From assembly GCA_949775045.1 (NCBI GenBank), contig OX459109.1:2714608-2778607 (forward strand): a stretch of 64,000 bases of DNA. Reading direction: 5' to 3'. Position numbers and translations under genes: made by a program. This stretch comes from Metridium senile (taxonomy: Eukaryota; Cnidaria; Anthozoa; Actiniaria; Metridiidae). Under the pieces are notes generated by a model that worked only from the letters and a program-made list of their open reading frames with translations, was not told where the DNA came from and did not search any database. Shown here piece by piece: positions 1 to 10,165 of the stretch; position 1 is the first letter of the stretch; each line of letters starts with the position of its first letter.

Positions 1-1009
1 TTGCGTGACATCCTTCTGTCGTGCCGTCGATTTGTTTGCTGTCTCTTGAGTGACAAGCTTCTCCAAGTTCCATTGCTTCTCCTGTCACGTCTTTTTGCAA
101 ATTCGCGTGACATCCATCTGTCACATCATGTCTTGGTAGGCAAACCGGCGTGACGCTCATGGATGGCGTGACGTTTAATATAGTTCTTGAAGCGCTATTC
201 AGTGCGCGCATCACAAGGGACTTGTCTTTATTTGACACACTTTCCGTCAAAACATAAAAACGCCCTTCAAATAAATATGGGTGCAATATCAGAGACTCCG
301 ACTGAATCCGTAAAACAACACTCTTACTCTTAACCAACATACGGGACACGTCGTTAGCAACGTCCTCAAATCCTCGAATCTCATTGGACGAAAATGCCAG
401 TACTTTTATATCGACAGCGCATGCGTAGTGGACGCTCCGTTTCTTCTTCAATTGGAGATTTTCTCGATGCCTTACAAGGAATAGAATTTTACACGTGAAT
501 AAACACGTGGGTAGCGATTCTGTGCACGTGATGGCTTGATCACGTGACCGATCGGGGTCAAAGTCCTTGGTAGGTTTTTTAGTACTTGATGCTGCAAAAC
601 TTTGGATTTTCTCGTTACGGGTGCTGCTTTGTGGCTTTTCCGAATTGTCACATTTCTCATCTTTATTTTCATCCTTTTCAAAAGTATTTGCTTTTGCCTT
701 TTCTCCTTCCAAAATACTCTTTTTTGGCGAGAGTTGTTCAATACTTTCCCACGTGGTTCTTAAATAAATTCTTGTCCTTTTCTCACCAGCAAAACTCTGC
801 AAAATGCACCCTTGAAATGTCTCAATTACAACGTCAAAGTTGTTGATTTGGATAATACAGTCCTTACAGTCTAGAAGTCTTGAGGTTTCTTCCGATTTGT
901 TGGAGTGGCAGTTTTGGGCAATCCCGACGTGCAATGGTAACTTCGCAGTTTGGTCGCACAACTTCATTAAACCGGTTGTGGAAGATGATTTTAGATGACC
1001 AAGTAAGAC
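1..1009 (-). CDS. CTC1: CTC1 exon 15 (partial, open at the left window edge)
   Basis: The minus strand is open from 1009 to 1, about 336 codons without a stop. It is preceded by a very strong acceptor (a run of about 15 T then CAG) whose phase 0 matches the donor at 24866. It begins VLLGHLKSSSTTGLMKL, which lines up with the vertebrate CTC1 segment starting VLLG and continuing into an OB fold (KLCDQTAKLPLHV, then INNFDVVIETF). Further on, SESLILHPYLFEGRFYVL fits the later CTC1 region with HP-G--Y-L. A lysine- and serine-rich linker separates the blocks. The last part toward the edge carries two similar pieces (TDGCHAN and TEGCHA). A shorter ORF at 472-741 in another frame of this strand is a shadow. 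What is missing is the C-terminal part, about 200 residues by comparison with human. Confidence 0.75.
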
Positions 1010-1129
1010 CTGAAAAAAAAAAAAAACACAATCATCATCGTCATGATCCTTCTTTATTTGAAACGTAGTCTCCCTCGCAGACGTTATTGGAGGGACAGGA
1101 AGCCCAACACTAATAAGGGAGGCTATTTG

Positions 1130-1400
1130 AAACGTGAAATCAACAAAAAAAACAAAAACACTCTATACATGAAATAAAACCAGAAGAAAACAAAATCAAA
1201 CTGCTATAGTGAAATACGGCGCAAACACTATATTCATGAAATCAAAGAAAATTACTACTGTAGAATAGAGAGCAAACACTATATGTATGAAATAAAATAT
1301 AATTGCTACCACAAACACTATATCCTTATGAAATAGAATCAAATTGCTACTGTAGAATATTGCGCAAACACTATATTCATGAAATAAAAGATTCTTTAAT
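1130..1400. repeat. Degenerate ~60-bp tandem repeat
   Basis: GCAAACACTATATTCATGAA-like units recur five or six times in the start of the giant CTC1 intron; a related unit is at about 1890-1910. The rest of 1400-1990 is AT-rich with nothing recognisable. Confidence 0.5.
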
Positions 1401-1997
1401 TTTGTGACAGATCGGCTACATTTACATATAAAGGAACAAATTTACATATTTTATGGACATTGGTAATTGTAACAGCTGGAAGACTGATCTACACAATTAA
1501 CCACAATAATTATTTACAATCTTAGGCCAGAAAAGAGTCTTGAGAGATTTGGTAAATAATACAAAGTAGTTATAATAATAAATATAATACATATAGAAAG
1601 AAGAGAAAAAAATGGTATAAAACAAAAAAGTAAATAGGCAACGTAATAACGTTGTTTACAAATCAGTGTCAATTATGGATTATATGAACTGATGAAAGTA
1701 GAAAATAATTTACTCTTAAAATTAGCTCTTTTTTCCTTTCTCAGATTTTCATTCAATGAATTCCACAATATTGCACCAGCAAATCTCATAGTAAATTTAC
1801 CATAATTGGTTGTTTTTACAAGCTAGGGGAGAGTATAATAATTTTTACTTGAATCTAAAAATATAATTGATATTGTGGAATAGAACGCAAACACAATATC
1901 AATGCAAATAAAACAATGAATGTAACAGTACGTAGTTTCTAACAATTAATCTTTCCGGCTGCGGGAGAGACTACCTATTAATAAAAAAAGTAAAGTT

Positions 1998-2338
1998 GTA
2001 ACGAGGTAAAGAGGAAACACTAGTACAAGATTTACAATTTCCAAAGTGATATATCAATTTTCGTACTTTAAATGTTTATTTTTAATAACCTTGATTAAAT
2101 AATGTGTCGAACTCTTAATTTATCGGAACTTCCATTTTTAATTCTGTAGCTCAATTCAATAGCTTCCGATAATATACAAGTGTTCACTTGCCTTCACAAT
2201 ACAAAGCCCTGAGCAGCGCGGAATATTGCGTAAAGACTTCAGATGTCATGTACCACTGCATGTACGCCAGACTAGAAAAGGTTCTCAAAGGAAACAAATC
2301 CCTCAAAGACGATGAAGAATCACAAAAGGATTTTTAAG
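1998..2338. repeat. Direct repeat copy A (pairs with 5253-5597)
   Basis: The segment from GAGGAAACACTAGTACAAGA to GACGATGAAGAATCACAAAA is repeated in the same orientation upstream of GPCR copy 1, with small changes. It marks a segmental duplication around the receptor cluster. Confidence 0.75.
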
Positions 2339-2354
2339 GTAAAGTAACCTTATA

Positions 2355-2552
2355 AAGGCCCGTTTATACTAGCATTTTTGTCGCGCGACAAGAGCGGCGA
2401 TTTCAATGGCGATTTTATCGCAGCTTTGTCGCCGCAATTTCAATTACGCTCGAATTTAGGAGACAGAAAATCGCAGCAAGTAGCGTTGACAAAGCTGCGA
2501 TAAAATTGCCATGGAAGTCGCGCGACAAAATTGCTAGTGTAAACGGGCCTTT
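2355..2552. mobile_element. MITE, ~198 bp hairpin
   Basis: Begins TAAAGGCCCGTTTATACTAG and ends with the imperfect inverse CTAGTGTAAACGGGCCTTTA; the arms carry TTTGTCGCGCGAC and its complement. Confidence 0.75.
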
Positions 2553-2559
2553 ACGCCTC

Positions 2560-2875
2560 TTATGCGTTCACTGCAGTGGCTGCCCGTAAAGCAACGCTTT
2601 TATTTCAACATATTATTAATAACCTTTAGAGCAATCCATGGCTTTCCCCACAATATATTTCAGACCTTATCACCATTAGACAATCAATTAGATATATCTT
2701 ACGTTCACAAGACAGTATAGTGTTTGTGACACCCTAAGAGAAACTCAATGGTAAATTCAAAGGGATAGATCCTTTAGTGTAGCGGCACCTAAATTGTGGA
2801 AAGCCCTCCCGAAAGACATTAGAGACACTTCAATTAAGACTTTACTTTTTAAAACCTTTTATGACTTTACATAAA
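2560..2875 (+). pseudogene. LINE (CR1/L2-type) reverse transcriptase C-terminal remnant
   Basis: Reads in broken frames as LQWLPVKQRFYFNIL, then SVAAPKLWKALPKDIRDTS and KTLLFKTF, the usual end of LINE ORF2 proteins in animals. Several frame breaks; a 3' fragment only. Confidence 0.7.
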
Positions 2876-3204
2876 TATATACATAATAAAGTATTTTATT
2901 CTTATATTGTTGTATATTATTTTTCAATCTATTACATATGTGTTTAGTTTATTTTTTTCAATTATATAGTTATGATAAGTTTAGCTTTAGATATTATAAT
3001 TAGAATAGACACAAACGCTAAGTTGGTTGCACAACGTTTAGACATCGTCAGATGTCATTTTCAAGTGATTTATTAGTAAGATCAAGTAAATAAGTAAACG
3101 TACAATAAAGCAGAATAATTACGTAAAGAGTTTTGCTTTGATAGAATCTGTTTGAATGTTCAGGTTGTGTTTATTCTAATTTTATATAGTTATGCATAGT
3201 TTAA

Positions 3205-3360
3205 TTTTTATTCTTCGACTTGCATAACTACTTGAAATCTTGCCCTTTCGACGTCACTCAAGAAAGCTTCAGTGTTTTTCCTACAACATTGTGTATAACG
3301 ATAGCCTTGTCTTCATGTTTCAATGTTTCCCGATAAATTGTTTCCGTCTTGTTAGAACCT
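3205..3360. repeat. Dispersed flank repeat of the GPCR cluster
   Basis: CTTGAAATCTTGCCCTTTCG and the following AAGAAAGCYTCAGT recur in the same orientation at 9065-9115 and 11245-11390. They are remnants of the duplicated units that carry the receptors. Confidence 0.65.
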
Positions 3361-3369
3361 TACATGTTG

Positions 3370-3993
3370 GCATCGGAAAAGACGTGTTAACATTTGGTCA
3401 GCTATAAACCCGCTATACGTCACGGTTCAATGCGCCTAGTCAAAATGGTAGAAATAAGGCCACAAAATCGTGGCTTTTCGATCTTTTCTCAAAGTATTTG
3501 CAGAAAAGTAAAAAAAGTAGCCATGGATACAGCTACCTCAATCTTTTGTTGACCTTATCAAATGATTTTGATCTACTTTCCGTTCAAAAAGTACACGTAC
3601 TTTTGGGGGTTGAAAGTTAACGGTTTGATCACTTTTACAAGAGAGATTGTGCGACTATTCTCATGTCAAGTTACAATATGGGCTATATTTAAAATTAAAC
3701 AAACCCTTTCACAAAAGTAGCCATGGGTTCCAAAACACCATTCTTTTACGGACATTTTGATGTGTAATACATGACTATGCGTGGAAAAAAAAACACCGTA
3801 CTTTTCAAGATTTCTGATTGTTATCGCTCTAATCTCTCAGTCATTCTCTTATAAGACTCTCACTCAAAATCGAGCGGACAGTATAGAGCCTCGAGAACTC
3901 TTTGAATGATAAATATTATTTTGTCGCCGGTTATAAGTCGTTAGAGTATATATAATCATATTGTGCTGTGAAAGGCTTCTCTGGATGTTTAAT
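3370..3993. repeat. Left arm of ~600-bp inverted repeat around GPCR copies 1-3
   Basis: Matches, inverted and with scattered changes, 14470-15325 once a MITE is removed from the latter. Both arms carry, for example, GACGTGTTAACATTTGGTCA or its complement and the pair of AGTAGCCATGG-like motifs. Confidence 0.8.
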
Positions 3994-4279
3994 TGTTTTT
4001 AAAAGCGGGTTTCTACTTGGAAATATCAAATGTTCACAATCACGGAGATATGTTTTCCGATGGAGTCTCATTTATCCAGAAACTCTATACAGGATTACTA
4101 AAAATTGTGATCAATGTCTTCGATGTACACCTATTTCCAAAGCTATTGCGCAATCGAATTGACAGTCCACAAAGGATGCCGGTATTTCTTCTCTTGTTAT
4201 CGATTTATTCATAGCGTAATCTAGCTATAAGTGTTTGATGATGATGATGGGTCCGACCGGGTCGCTAGCCCCGTGAAGA

Positions 4280-5185
4280 TCACTGTGTTGCCGTGAAGAT
4301 CACTGTACATGTGTTGTTGCTCACAGTTTGCGGAGAACTTGAACGGCACCATAGTCTTGCTTCTGGTGGTCTGCCCAGAGTTCGGTTGATGAATCTCAAA
4401 GACGCCGTACGAAATTGGCCAATTCTTAAGCTATACACGATGAAGTTCATTGATGAGTTGGCAAGTAAGAGAGTTCGAACCCACACAAGCGTCTCGTCGT
4501 AGGAACAATACATAGAGTCTTCATCAAGTGACAGGCTGTACCCCATATTGGGAAACAGTGACACAACAAACAGCACAATGATTATACCAACTGTGCTTGA
4601 AACTTTCCTTTCCATCGCTCTATCTCGAGCATTCACTAAAGAAACGGCTGGGGCGGTCTTGGGTGTCTTTATCTTCCAAAGGATCGTCCCATATGAACAA
4701 ATTATGGGAATAAAACTAACGATCAGCGTTACAATCATGATCGACGGGAAAATTAACATTAAGCCGCCAGATAAAGCAGCTACAATCCAAGAAAATCCCG
4801 ACATCACTTTGGACCATTTCGTCATGAGATCTCGATGTTGATGAGGCTTCACAGCAGAAATCGCCCGGTCAATGCTGATGGCGGCGAGATGCAGCGAAGA
4901 GCTATTGATTGAGAATGGAGCACCAACTTCCAAGACCATTTCAAGAGCATGGCAACAGTGACCAATGAAGTTTTTCTCATAGACTGATATAGTATAAAGA
5001 GGCTGTATGACCATGGTAACGGCCAAATCGGCTACTGCCAAGCTGAGTAGAAGTCTGTTTGAAGGTTTCTGTCGAATTTTAGGTGTGTCTAAAACTACCA
5101 TGATGATCAGAAGATTTCCGAATGTGCCAAAGATGGACAAGAAAATATTGACAACACAAGCTGATGTGCCTTGAGTGAAGTCCAT
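4280..5185 (-). CDS. Class A (rhodopsin-family) G protein-coupled receptor, copy 1
   Basis: Intronless, 301 residues, seven hydrophobic segments. Seen: GN at 23-24 (TM1), LAVAD with D53 (TM2), C77 at the top of TM3, D106-R107-A108 instead of DRY, L210-F211-P212 in TM6 where most class A receptors have CWxP, and NFIVY (247-251) in place of NPxxY. The loop between TM4 and TM5 is very short and has no cysteine, a trait shared with melanocortin/adenosine-type (MECO) receptors; ligand unknown. The start is taken at MDFTQG because the close copies start there; the frame stays open 39 codons upstream. About 97% identical to the copy at 9260-10165 (10 differences), so a recent duplication. The stop lies in the first unit of a 21-bp repeat. 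Confidence 0.85.
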   Translation of the reverse strand: MDFTQGTSACVVNIFLSIFGTFGNLLIIMVVLDTPKIRQKPSNRLLLSLAVADLAVTMVIQPLYTISVYEKNFIGHCCHALEMVLEVGAPFSINSSSLHLAAISIDRAISAVKPHQHRDLMTKWSKVMSGFSWIVAALSGGLMLIFPSIMIVTLIVSFIPIICSYGTILWKIKTPKTAPAVSLVNARDRAMERKVSSTVGIIIVLFVVSLFPNMGYSLSLDEDSMYCSYDETLVWVRTLLLANSSMNFIVYSLRIGQFRTASLRFINRTLGRPPEARLWCRSSSPQTVSNNTCTVIFTATQ

Positions 5186-5252
5186 TTTTTCCCCAGTGAT
5201 TCTCTTGCGAGATTTAAGCTGGGTAGACCACCTATTAATCACGAGAAGTGAA

Positions 5253-5597
5253 AGTGTAACGAGGTCGAGAGGAAACACTAGTACAAGATTTACAATTCCC
5301 AAAGTGAGTTATCAATTTCCGTCCTTTAAATTTTTATTTTCAATAACCTTTATTAAACAATGTGTCGAACTCTTAATTTATCGGAACTTCCATTTGTAGT
5401 TCTGTAGCTCAATTCAATAGCTTTCGATAATATACAAGTGTCCACTTGTCTTCACAATACAAAACCCTCAGAAGCGCGAGAAATTACGTAAAGACTTCAG
5501 ATTTCAAGGACCACTGCATGTACGCCAGACTAGAAAAAGATTCTCAAAGGAAACAAATCGCTCAAAGACGATGAAGAATCACAAAAGGGATTTCAGA
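5253..5597. repeat. Direct repeat copy B (pairs with 1998-2338)
   Basis: Same sequence and orientation as 1998-2338, here directly 5' of GPCR copy 1 on that gene's strand. After it, 5770-5940 resembles 32470-32630 (a dispersed repeat). Confidence 0.75.
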
Positions 5598-6149
5598 AAG
5601 GTTGTTCAAGACGAAAGGTAATTTCAAGTCAGAAAGGCACCGAATCGAAATTTGGCGTCCAACTTTAATAACCATTGTTCTTGACTGACAAGCCTCGCAT
5701 ACATGTGAAAACTCCATTGTCTTTCAACTTGAACATGACGTCAAGAACAATCCTGTAGTTACTAAAATTGTACGCCATGACCGATTTGTTGTATTCATTG
5801 TAAATCAGTTGTGTTTAGATGCACATTATATCTCAACAATAACCTCCATGAACTTGACGACAATAATGATTATAATAATATTATCAATAACAATTATATA
5901 AAGTTCTTGAAAAACGCATCTACTGAATTCCAAAAATCTCGATGCTTTTGACAAAAATGGAGCGGACAAATAATAGGTTACAAAAGCGAATAAAGAATAT
6001 GGTTCAGAAACTCATGTTAAACATGGAAGTATTCAATGCAGATTTAAAACAGGGTAAAGACACCTCAAATATTCGTATTTAATGCATGTATTCAGTTTAG
6101 TTTAGTTTAGTTTAGTTCATTTTAGTTTAGTTTAGTTTAGTTCATTTTA

Positions 6150-6316
6150 TTAATTTTTTACGTTTTGTCTCTGACTTGACAACTTGGAAGTATCAGACGT
6201 TTCGGTCGATCATCATGGACCTTCATCAGTGATGGCGGTTGTGGTTTGTGGCACGTGCATTTGAATGTTGTGATACTTCCAAGTTTTCAAGTCAAGGACA
6301 AAACGTAAAAAATTAA
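6150..6316. mobile_element. Hairpin element carrying the hammerhead motif
   Basis: Arms 6150-6195 and 6271-6316 are inverted copies with a handful of mismatches and no length difference. The arms stop exactly at the predicted ribozyme cleavage position (6195/6196). It lies in a TTTAG microsatellite. Probably a fragment of a Penelope-like or retrozyme-type element. Confidence 0.6.
6192..6233 (-). ncRNA. Hammerhead ribozyme motif (type I), core complete
   Basis: Read on the minus strand: ATCA (6233-6230), CTGATGA (6229-6223), one extra A, GGTC (6221-6218), a 10-base loop, GACC (6207-6204), GAAA (6203-6200), C, GTC, then TGAT (6195-6192). ATCA/TGAT form a 4-bp stem I, GGTC/GACC a 4-bp stem II, and stem III is minimal. 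Predicted cleavage lies after GTC, between 6196 and 6195. The layout with tiny stem III is known from Penelope-like elements and animal retrozymes. Activity is unproven. Confidence 0.75.
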
Positions 6317-6814
6317 TAATAATGAATCCTGACTGCAATTTCAGAATTTTTAGTTCATTTTAGTTTAGTTTAGTTTAGTTTAGTTTAGTTTAGTTTAGTT
6401 TAGTTTAGTTTAGTTTAGTTTAGTTTAGTTTAGTTTAGTTTAGTTTAGTTTAGTTTAGTTTAGTTTAGTTCATTTCAGTTTAGTTTAGTTTAGTTCATTT
6501 CAGTTTAGTTTAGTTTAGTTCATTTCAGTTTAGTTTAGTTTAGTTCTTTAGTTTAGTTTAATTTATTTTATTTGTCACAATGGTACAAAAATACTAATAC
6601 AGAGTATATACTTGCGACAGGAGAAGGAAACAGAACTTTCGTCCCAATTGAATATCCTACACTGCAAAAACGGCTGAGTAGGTGCATCTCAATATATTGA
6701 CTAAATCATTGCATTCAGGATGACACTGTATAGTGAGTAAACCCAACTCATCATGAAGAGTAAACGGGAATTCAAAGTATTGAGTTCTCTTTACTCTAAA
6801 TTGAGTAAATATTA

Positions 6815-7510
6815 CTCATTATTATGAGTATACCTACTCAGGAAAGAGTAGAAATTACGCAATACTATGAGTATACTCTACTCAGGAAAGAGTAAAAAGT
6901 ACTCAATACTATGAGTATACTGTACTCAGGAAAGAGTAGAAATTACGCAATACTATGAGTATACTCTACTCAGGAAAGAGTAGAAATTACGCAATACTAT
7001 GAGTATACTCTACTCAGGAAAGAGTAGAAATTACGCAATACTATGAGTATACTCTACTCAGGAAAGAGTAGAAATTACGCAATACTATGAGTATACTCTA
7101 CTCAGGAAAGAGTAAAAATTACTCAATACTATGAGTATACTCTACTCAGGAAAGAGTAAAAATTACGCAATACTATGAGTATACTCTACTCAGGAAAGAG
7201 TAGAAATTACGCAATACTATGAGTATACTCTACTCAGGAAAGAGTAGAAATTACGCAATACTATGAGTATACTCTACTCAGGAAAGAGTAAAAATTACGC
7301 AATACTATGAGTATACTCTACTCAGGAAAGAGTAAAAATTACGCAATACTATGAGTATACTCAACTCAGGAAAGAGTAAAAATTACTCAATACTATGAGT
7401 ATACTCTACTCAGGAAAGAGTAAAAATTACGCAATACTATGAGTATACTCTACTCAGGAAAGAGTAAAAATTACGCAATACTATGAGTGTACTGTACTCA
7501 GGAAATAGTA
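6815..7510. repeat. 44-bp minisatellite, about 15 units
   Basis: Each unit holds GAGTATACTCTACTCAGGAA and AGAGTAAAAATTACGCAATA with few changes. The palindrome GAGTATACTC and the motif GAGTA/TACTC recur. Related ACTCAG motifs are at 18470-18620. No spacer-repeat alternation, so not CRISPR. Confidence 0.9.
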
Positions 7511-8002
7511 AAATTACTCAACGTTTGAGTACAGGATACTAAAAAAAAGAGTTAAACTACTCTAAGCGAATGCATTCACAATAACACTTTATTTTGCGTT
7601 AATAAGTAAATTGTCTACACTTTCTCAAGATAAGGAGTAAAATTTAATGAAAATAAAATTTAAGTTGTACTTAATTCTAAAAAGATCTGCCCTCTAGAAA
7701 CTAAACTACTGTAATAATATAATTTATATATAAATACAATATAATAAAATTCAATAAGAGAAATACAGAATATTTTTGTTATATAGCTAATCATTTTGAC
7801 TATATAACGAGCATTCTCATTGGTTGATAGATGCTCACGTGATACTAGTTAAATCTAACTGTATCCCGACCGGGATACAAGTGCCCAGCGCACGTGATCA
7901 GAACGTGAGAAATCATTGGGGTGATATTATGAACCAATCAGAAACAAGTATGCTACTGAAGGTCATGAGCAGATCACATGCAAAAATATTTCCAGCTCGA
8001 GT

Positions 8003-8394
8003 GAAAATGGAGCCAAAAACGAAGAAGCAGAGATTTTCCAGTCTTTCTAGTGAAGAAATACAGACTTTTGTTGACAATAAGGACTCCGAAAACACCAAAA
8101 AAAGCTACGAAAAACGCTATCGCAACCCTAGTAGCATTTTCTGATGAAACTGGTCATATAAAAATCCCGAAATATTAGCAAAACAAGAACTTGACGATTT
8201 GTTGGTCAAATTTTATCCCAATGCAAGGAAGAAAAACGGAGAATATTATAAGAAATCAGCCTTGGTGTCCATTCTTTTTGGTCTTCAGAGACATTTCATG
8301 AAAAACGGAAATTTTGACATAATAAATGACAGAGAATTTTCAAGGTCTAACAAAGTTTTCGAAGCAACAGTAGTTGATCTAAAACGACAATGTT
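8003..8394 (+). pseudogene. Crypton-like tyrosine recombinase N-terminal remnant
   Basis: One frame reads KKQRFSSLSSEEIQTFVDNK and continues DSENTKKSYEK; after frameshifts a second reads KQELDDLLVKFYPNARKKNG, then FGLQRHFMKNGNFDIINDRE and KVFEATVVDLKRQ. These are hallmarks of the N-terminal region of cnidarian Crypton/DUF3504-type recombinases. The catalytic R-H-R-Y part is absent and the similarity stops abruptly near 8394. Confidence 0.7.
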
Positions 8395-8399
8395 ATGTT

Positions 8400-8780
8400 G
8401 CAAGCTCATCGGGAAACATTGAGATTCTCGGGAAACAAAACTAACTGTTTCCCTCGGGACCAGTCATTAAGTGTATAGAGTAGTTCAATCGAGGGCATTA
8501 TGCTGTGATAGTTGCTCGAGAAAACTAGATGTTCAGAAAAACAAATAGTCGCCCGAGAACGCAATGAAGTTTTGAGGAACATCAAGTTTCCAAGGGCTAC
8601 TATCACAGAATAATACCCGAGATTTTAACTGCTCTATTGTTTTTATTATTCAACAACAAAATTTTCCGAAGCGGACGAAAAGCTCAACGGGCACTATGCG
8701 CTGATAGTATCCCTCCGCGGCGGGCACTATGACGTCACGTGATCGCCTCTCGACCAATGAGAGCGGAGGAAAATCTGTTG
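8400..8780. repeat. Imperfect hairpin-rich segment
   Basis: GAGTAGTTCAATCGAGGGCA and a loose inverse near 8600-8635 could pair; a GC-rich palindromic stretch with GGCGGGCACTATGACGTCAC follows at 8715-8740. Nothing coding recognised. The remainder to 9186 is unassigned apart from 9040-9110 (see next). Confidence 0.35.
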
Positions 8781-9186
8781 TTGAATTATAATGTGTAATA
8801 GTCAAACAAACGGATATGTAACAATGATGCAATTACAAAAATACTAATAGAGAGTATATACTTGCGACAGGAGAAGGAAACAGAACTTTCGTCCCAATTG
8901 AATATCCTACTCCTAGTTACAAAATAACTAATAATATTATTTTACGTACAAAGCAAAAAAATACTAACAAATACAGTATCTAGTGAAATGAACTTTTCCT
9001 CTCAGTTTTCCTTCCTTGAGTTGCATATGATAGCAGTTTGAACTTGCATAATTGTTCTTTCGTTGGCTTGAAATCTTGCCCTTTCGACGTCTTTCAAGAA
9101 AGCCTCAGTTTTTTTCTACATTCATTTTGTTATCAATATATTCATAGCGTAATCTGTTTATAAGTGTTTAATTGTGTCGCTAACCC

Positions 9187-9285
9187 CCGTGAAGATCACT
9201 GTGTTGCCGTGAAGATCACTGTGTTGCCGTGCATGAAGATCACTGTGTTGCCGTGAAGATCACTGTGTTGCCGTGAAGATCACTG
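9187..9285. repeat. 21-bp tandem repeat at the 3' end of GPCR copy 2
   Basis: GTGAAGATCACTGTGTTGCC-type units, about five, some shortened. The first unit encodes the last codons and the stop of the receptor on the minus strand. Copy 1 has about two units (4273-4310). Confidence 0.8.
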
Positions 9286-10165
9286 TACATGTGCTGTTGC
9301 TCACAGTTTGCGGAGAACTTGAACGGCACCATAGTCTTTCTTCTGGTGGTCTGCCCAGAGTTCGGTTTATGAATCTCAAAGACGCCGTACGAAATTGGCC
9401 AATTCTTAAGCTATACACGATGAAGTTCATCGATGAGTTGGCAAGTAAGAGAGTGCGCACCCATACAAGCGTCTCGTCGTAGGAACAAAACATAGAATCT
9501 TCATCAAGTGACAGGCTGTACCCCATATTGGGAAACAGTGACACAACAAACAGCACAATGATTATACCAACTGTGCTTGAAACTTTCCTTTCCATCGCTC
9601 TATCTCGAGCATTCACTAAAGAAACGGCTGGGGCGGTCTTGGGTGTCTTTATCTTCCAAAGGATCGTCCCATATGAACATATTATGGGGACAAAACTTAC
9701 GATCAGCGTTACAATCATGATTGACGGGAAAATTAACATTAAGCCGCCACATAAAGCAGCTACAATCCAAGAAAATCCCGACATCACTTTGGACCATTTC
9801 GTCATGAGATCTCGATGTTGATGAGGCTTCACAGCAGAAATCGCCCGGTCAATGCTGATGGCGGCGAGATGCAGCGAAGAGCTATTGATTGAGAATGGAG
9901 CACCAACTTCCAAGACCATTTCAAGAGCATGGCTACAGTGACCAATGAAGTTTTTCTCAAAGACTGATACAGTATAAAGTGGCTGTATGACCATGGTAAC
10001 GACCAAATCGGCTACTGCCAAGCTGAGTAGAAGTCTGTTTGAAGGTTTCTGTCGAATTTTAGGTGTGTCTAAAACTACCATGATGATCAGAAGATTTCCG
10101 AATGTGCCAAAGATGGACAGGAAAATATTGACGACACAAGCTGATGCGCCTTGAGTGAAGTCCAT
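9260..10165 (-). CDS. Class A G protein-coupled receptor, copy 2
   Basis: Intronless, 301 residues, same strand as copy 1 and differing from it at 10 residues, among them A55V, Y69F, C78S, S139C and Y226F. Membrane topology and motifs are the same (D53, DRA, LFP, NFIVY). The last codons (TVIFTATQ) and the stop come from a 21-bp unit that is repeated several times just downstream on this strand (9187-9285) but only about twice at copy 1. No frameshift or internal stop is seen, so it is probably functional. Ligand unknown. Confidence 0.85.
   Translation of the reverse strand: MDFTQGASACVVNIFLSIFGTFGNLLIIMVVLDTPKIRQKPSNRLLLSLAVADLVVTMVIQPLYTVSVFEKNFIGHCSHALEMVLEVGAPFSINSSSLHLAAISIDRAISAVKPHQHRDLMTKWSKVMSGFSWIVAALCGGLMLIFPSIMIVTLIVSFVPIICSYGTILWKIKTPKTAPAVSLVNARDRAMERKVSSTVGIIIVLFVVSLFPNMGYSLSLDEDSMFCSYDETLVWVRTLLLANSSMNFIVYSLRIGQFRTASLRFINRTLGRPPEERLWCRSSSPQTVSNSTCTVIFTATQ

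Larger units (their letters stand above)
6105..6560. repeat. TTTAG microsatellite
   Basis: Long runs of TTTAG, split by the hammerhead hairpin at 6150-6316. Not telomeric: the unit has no GGG. Confidence 0.9.

Noticed and set aside
472..741. 89-codon basic ORF on the minus strand
   Set aside because: It overlaps, in another frame, the long open CTC1 exon with clear family similarity.
6320..6550. Interstitial telomere repeat
   Set aside because: The unit is TTTAG, not TTAGGG or a known variant.
6815..7510. CRISPR-like regular repeat array
   Set aside because: Units are contiguous with no unique spacers, in a eukaryotic context.
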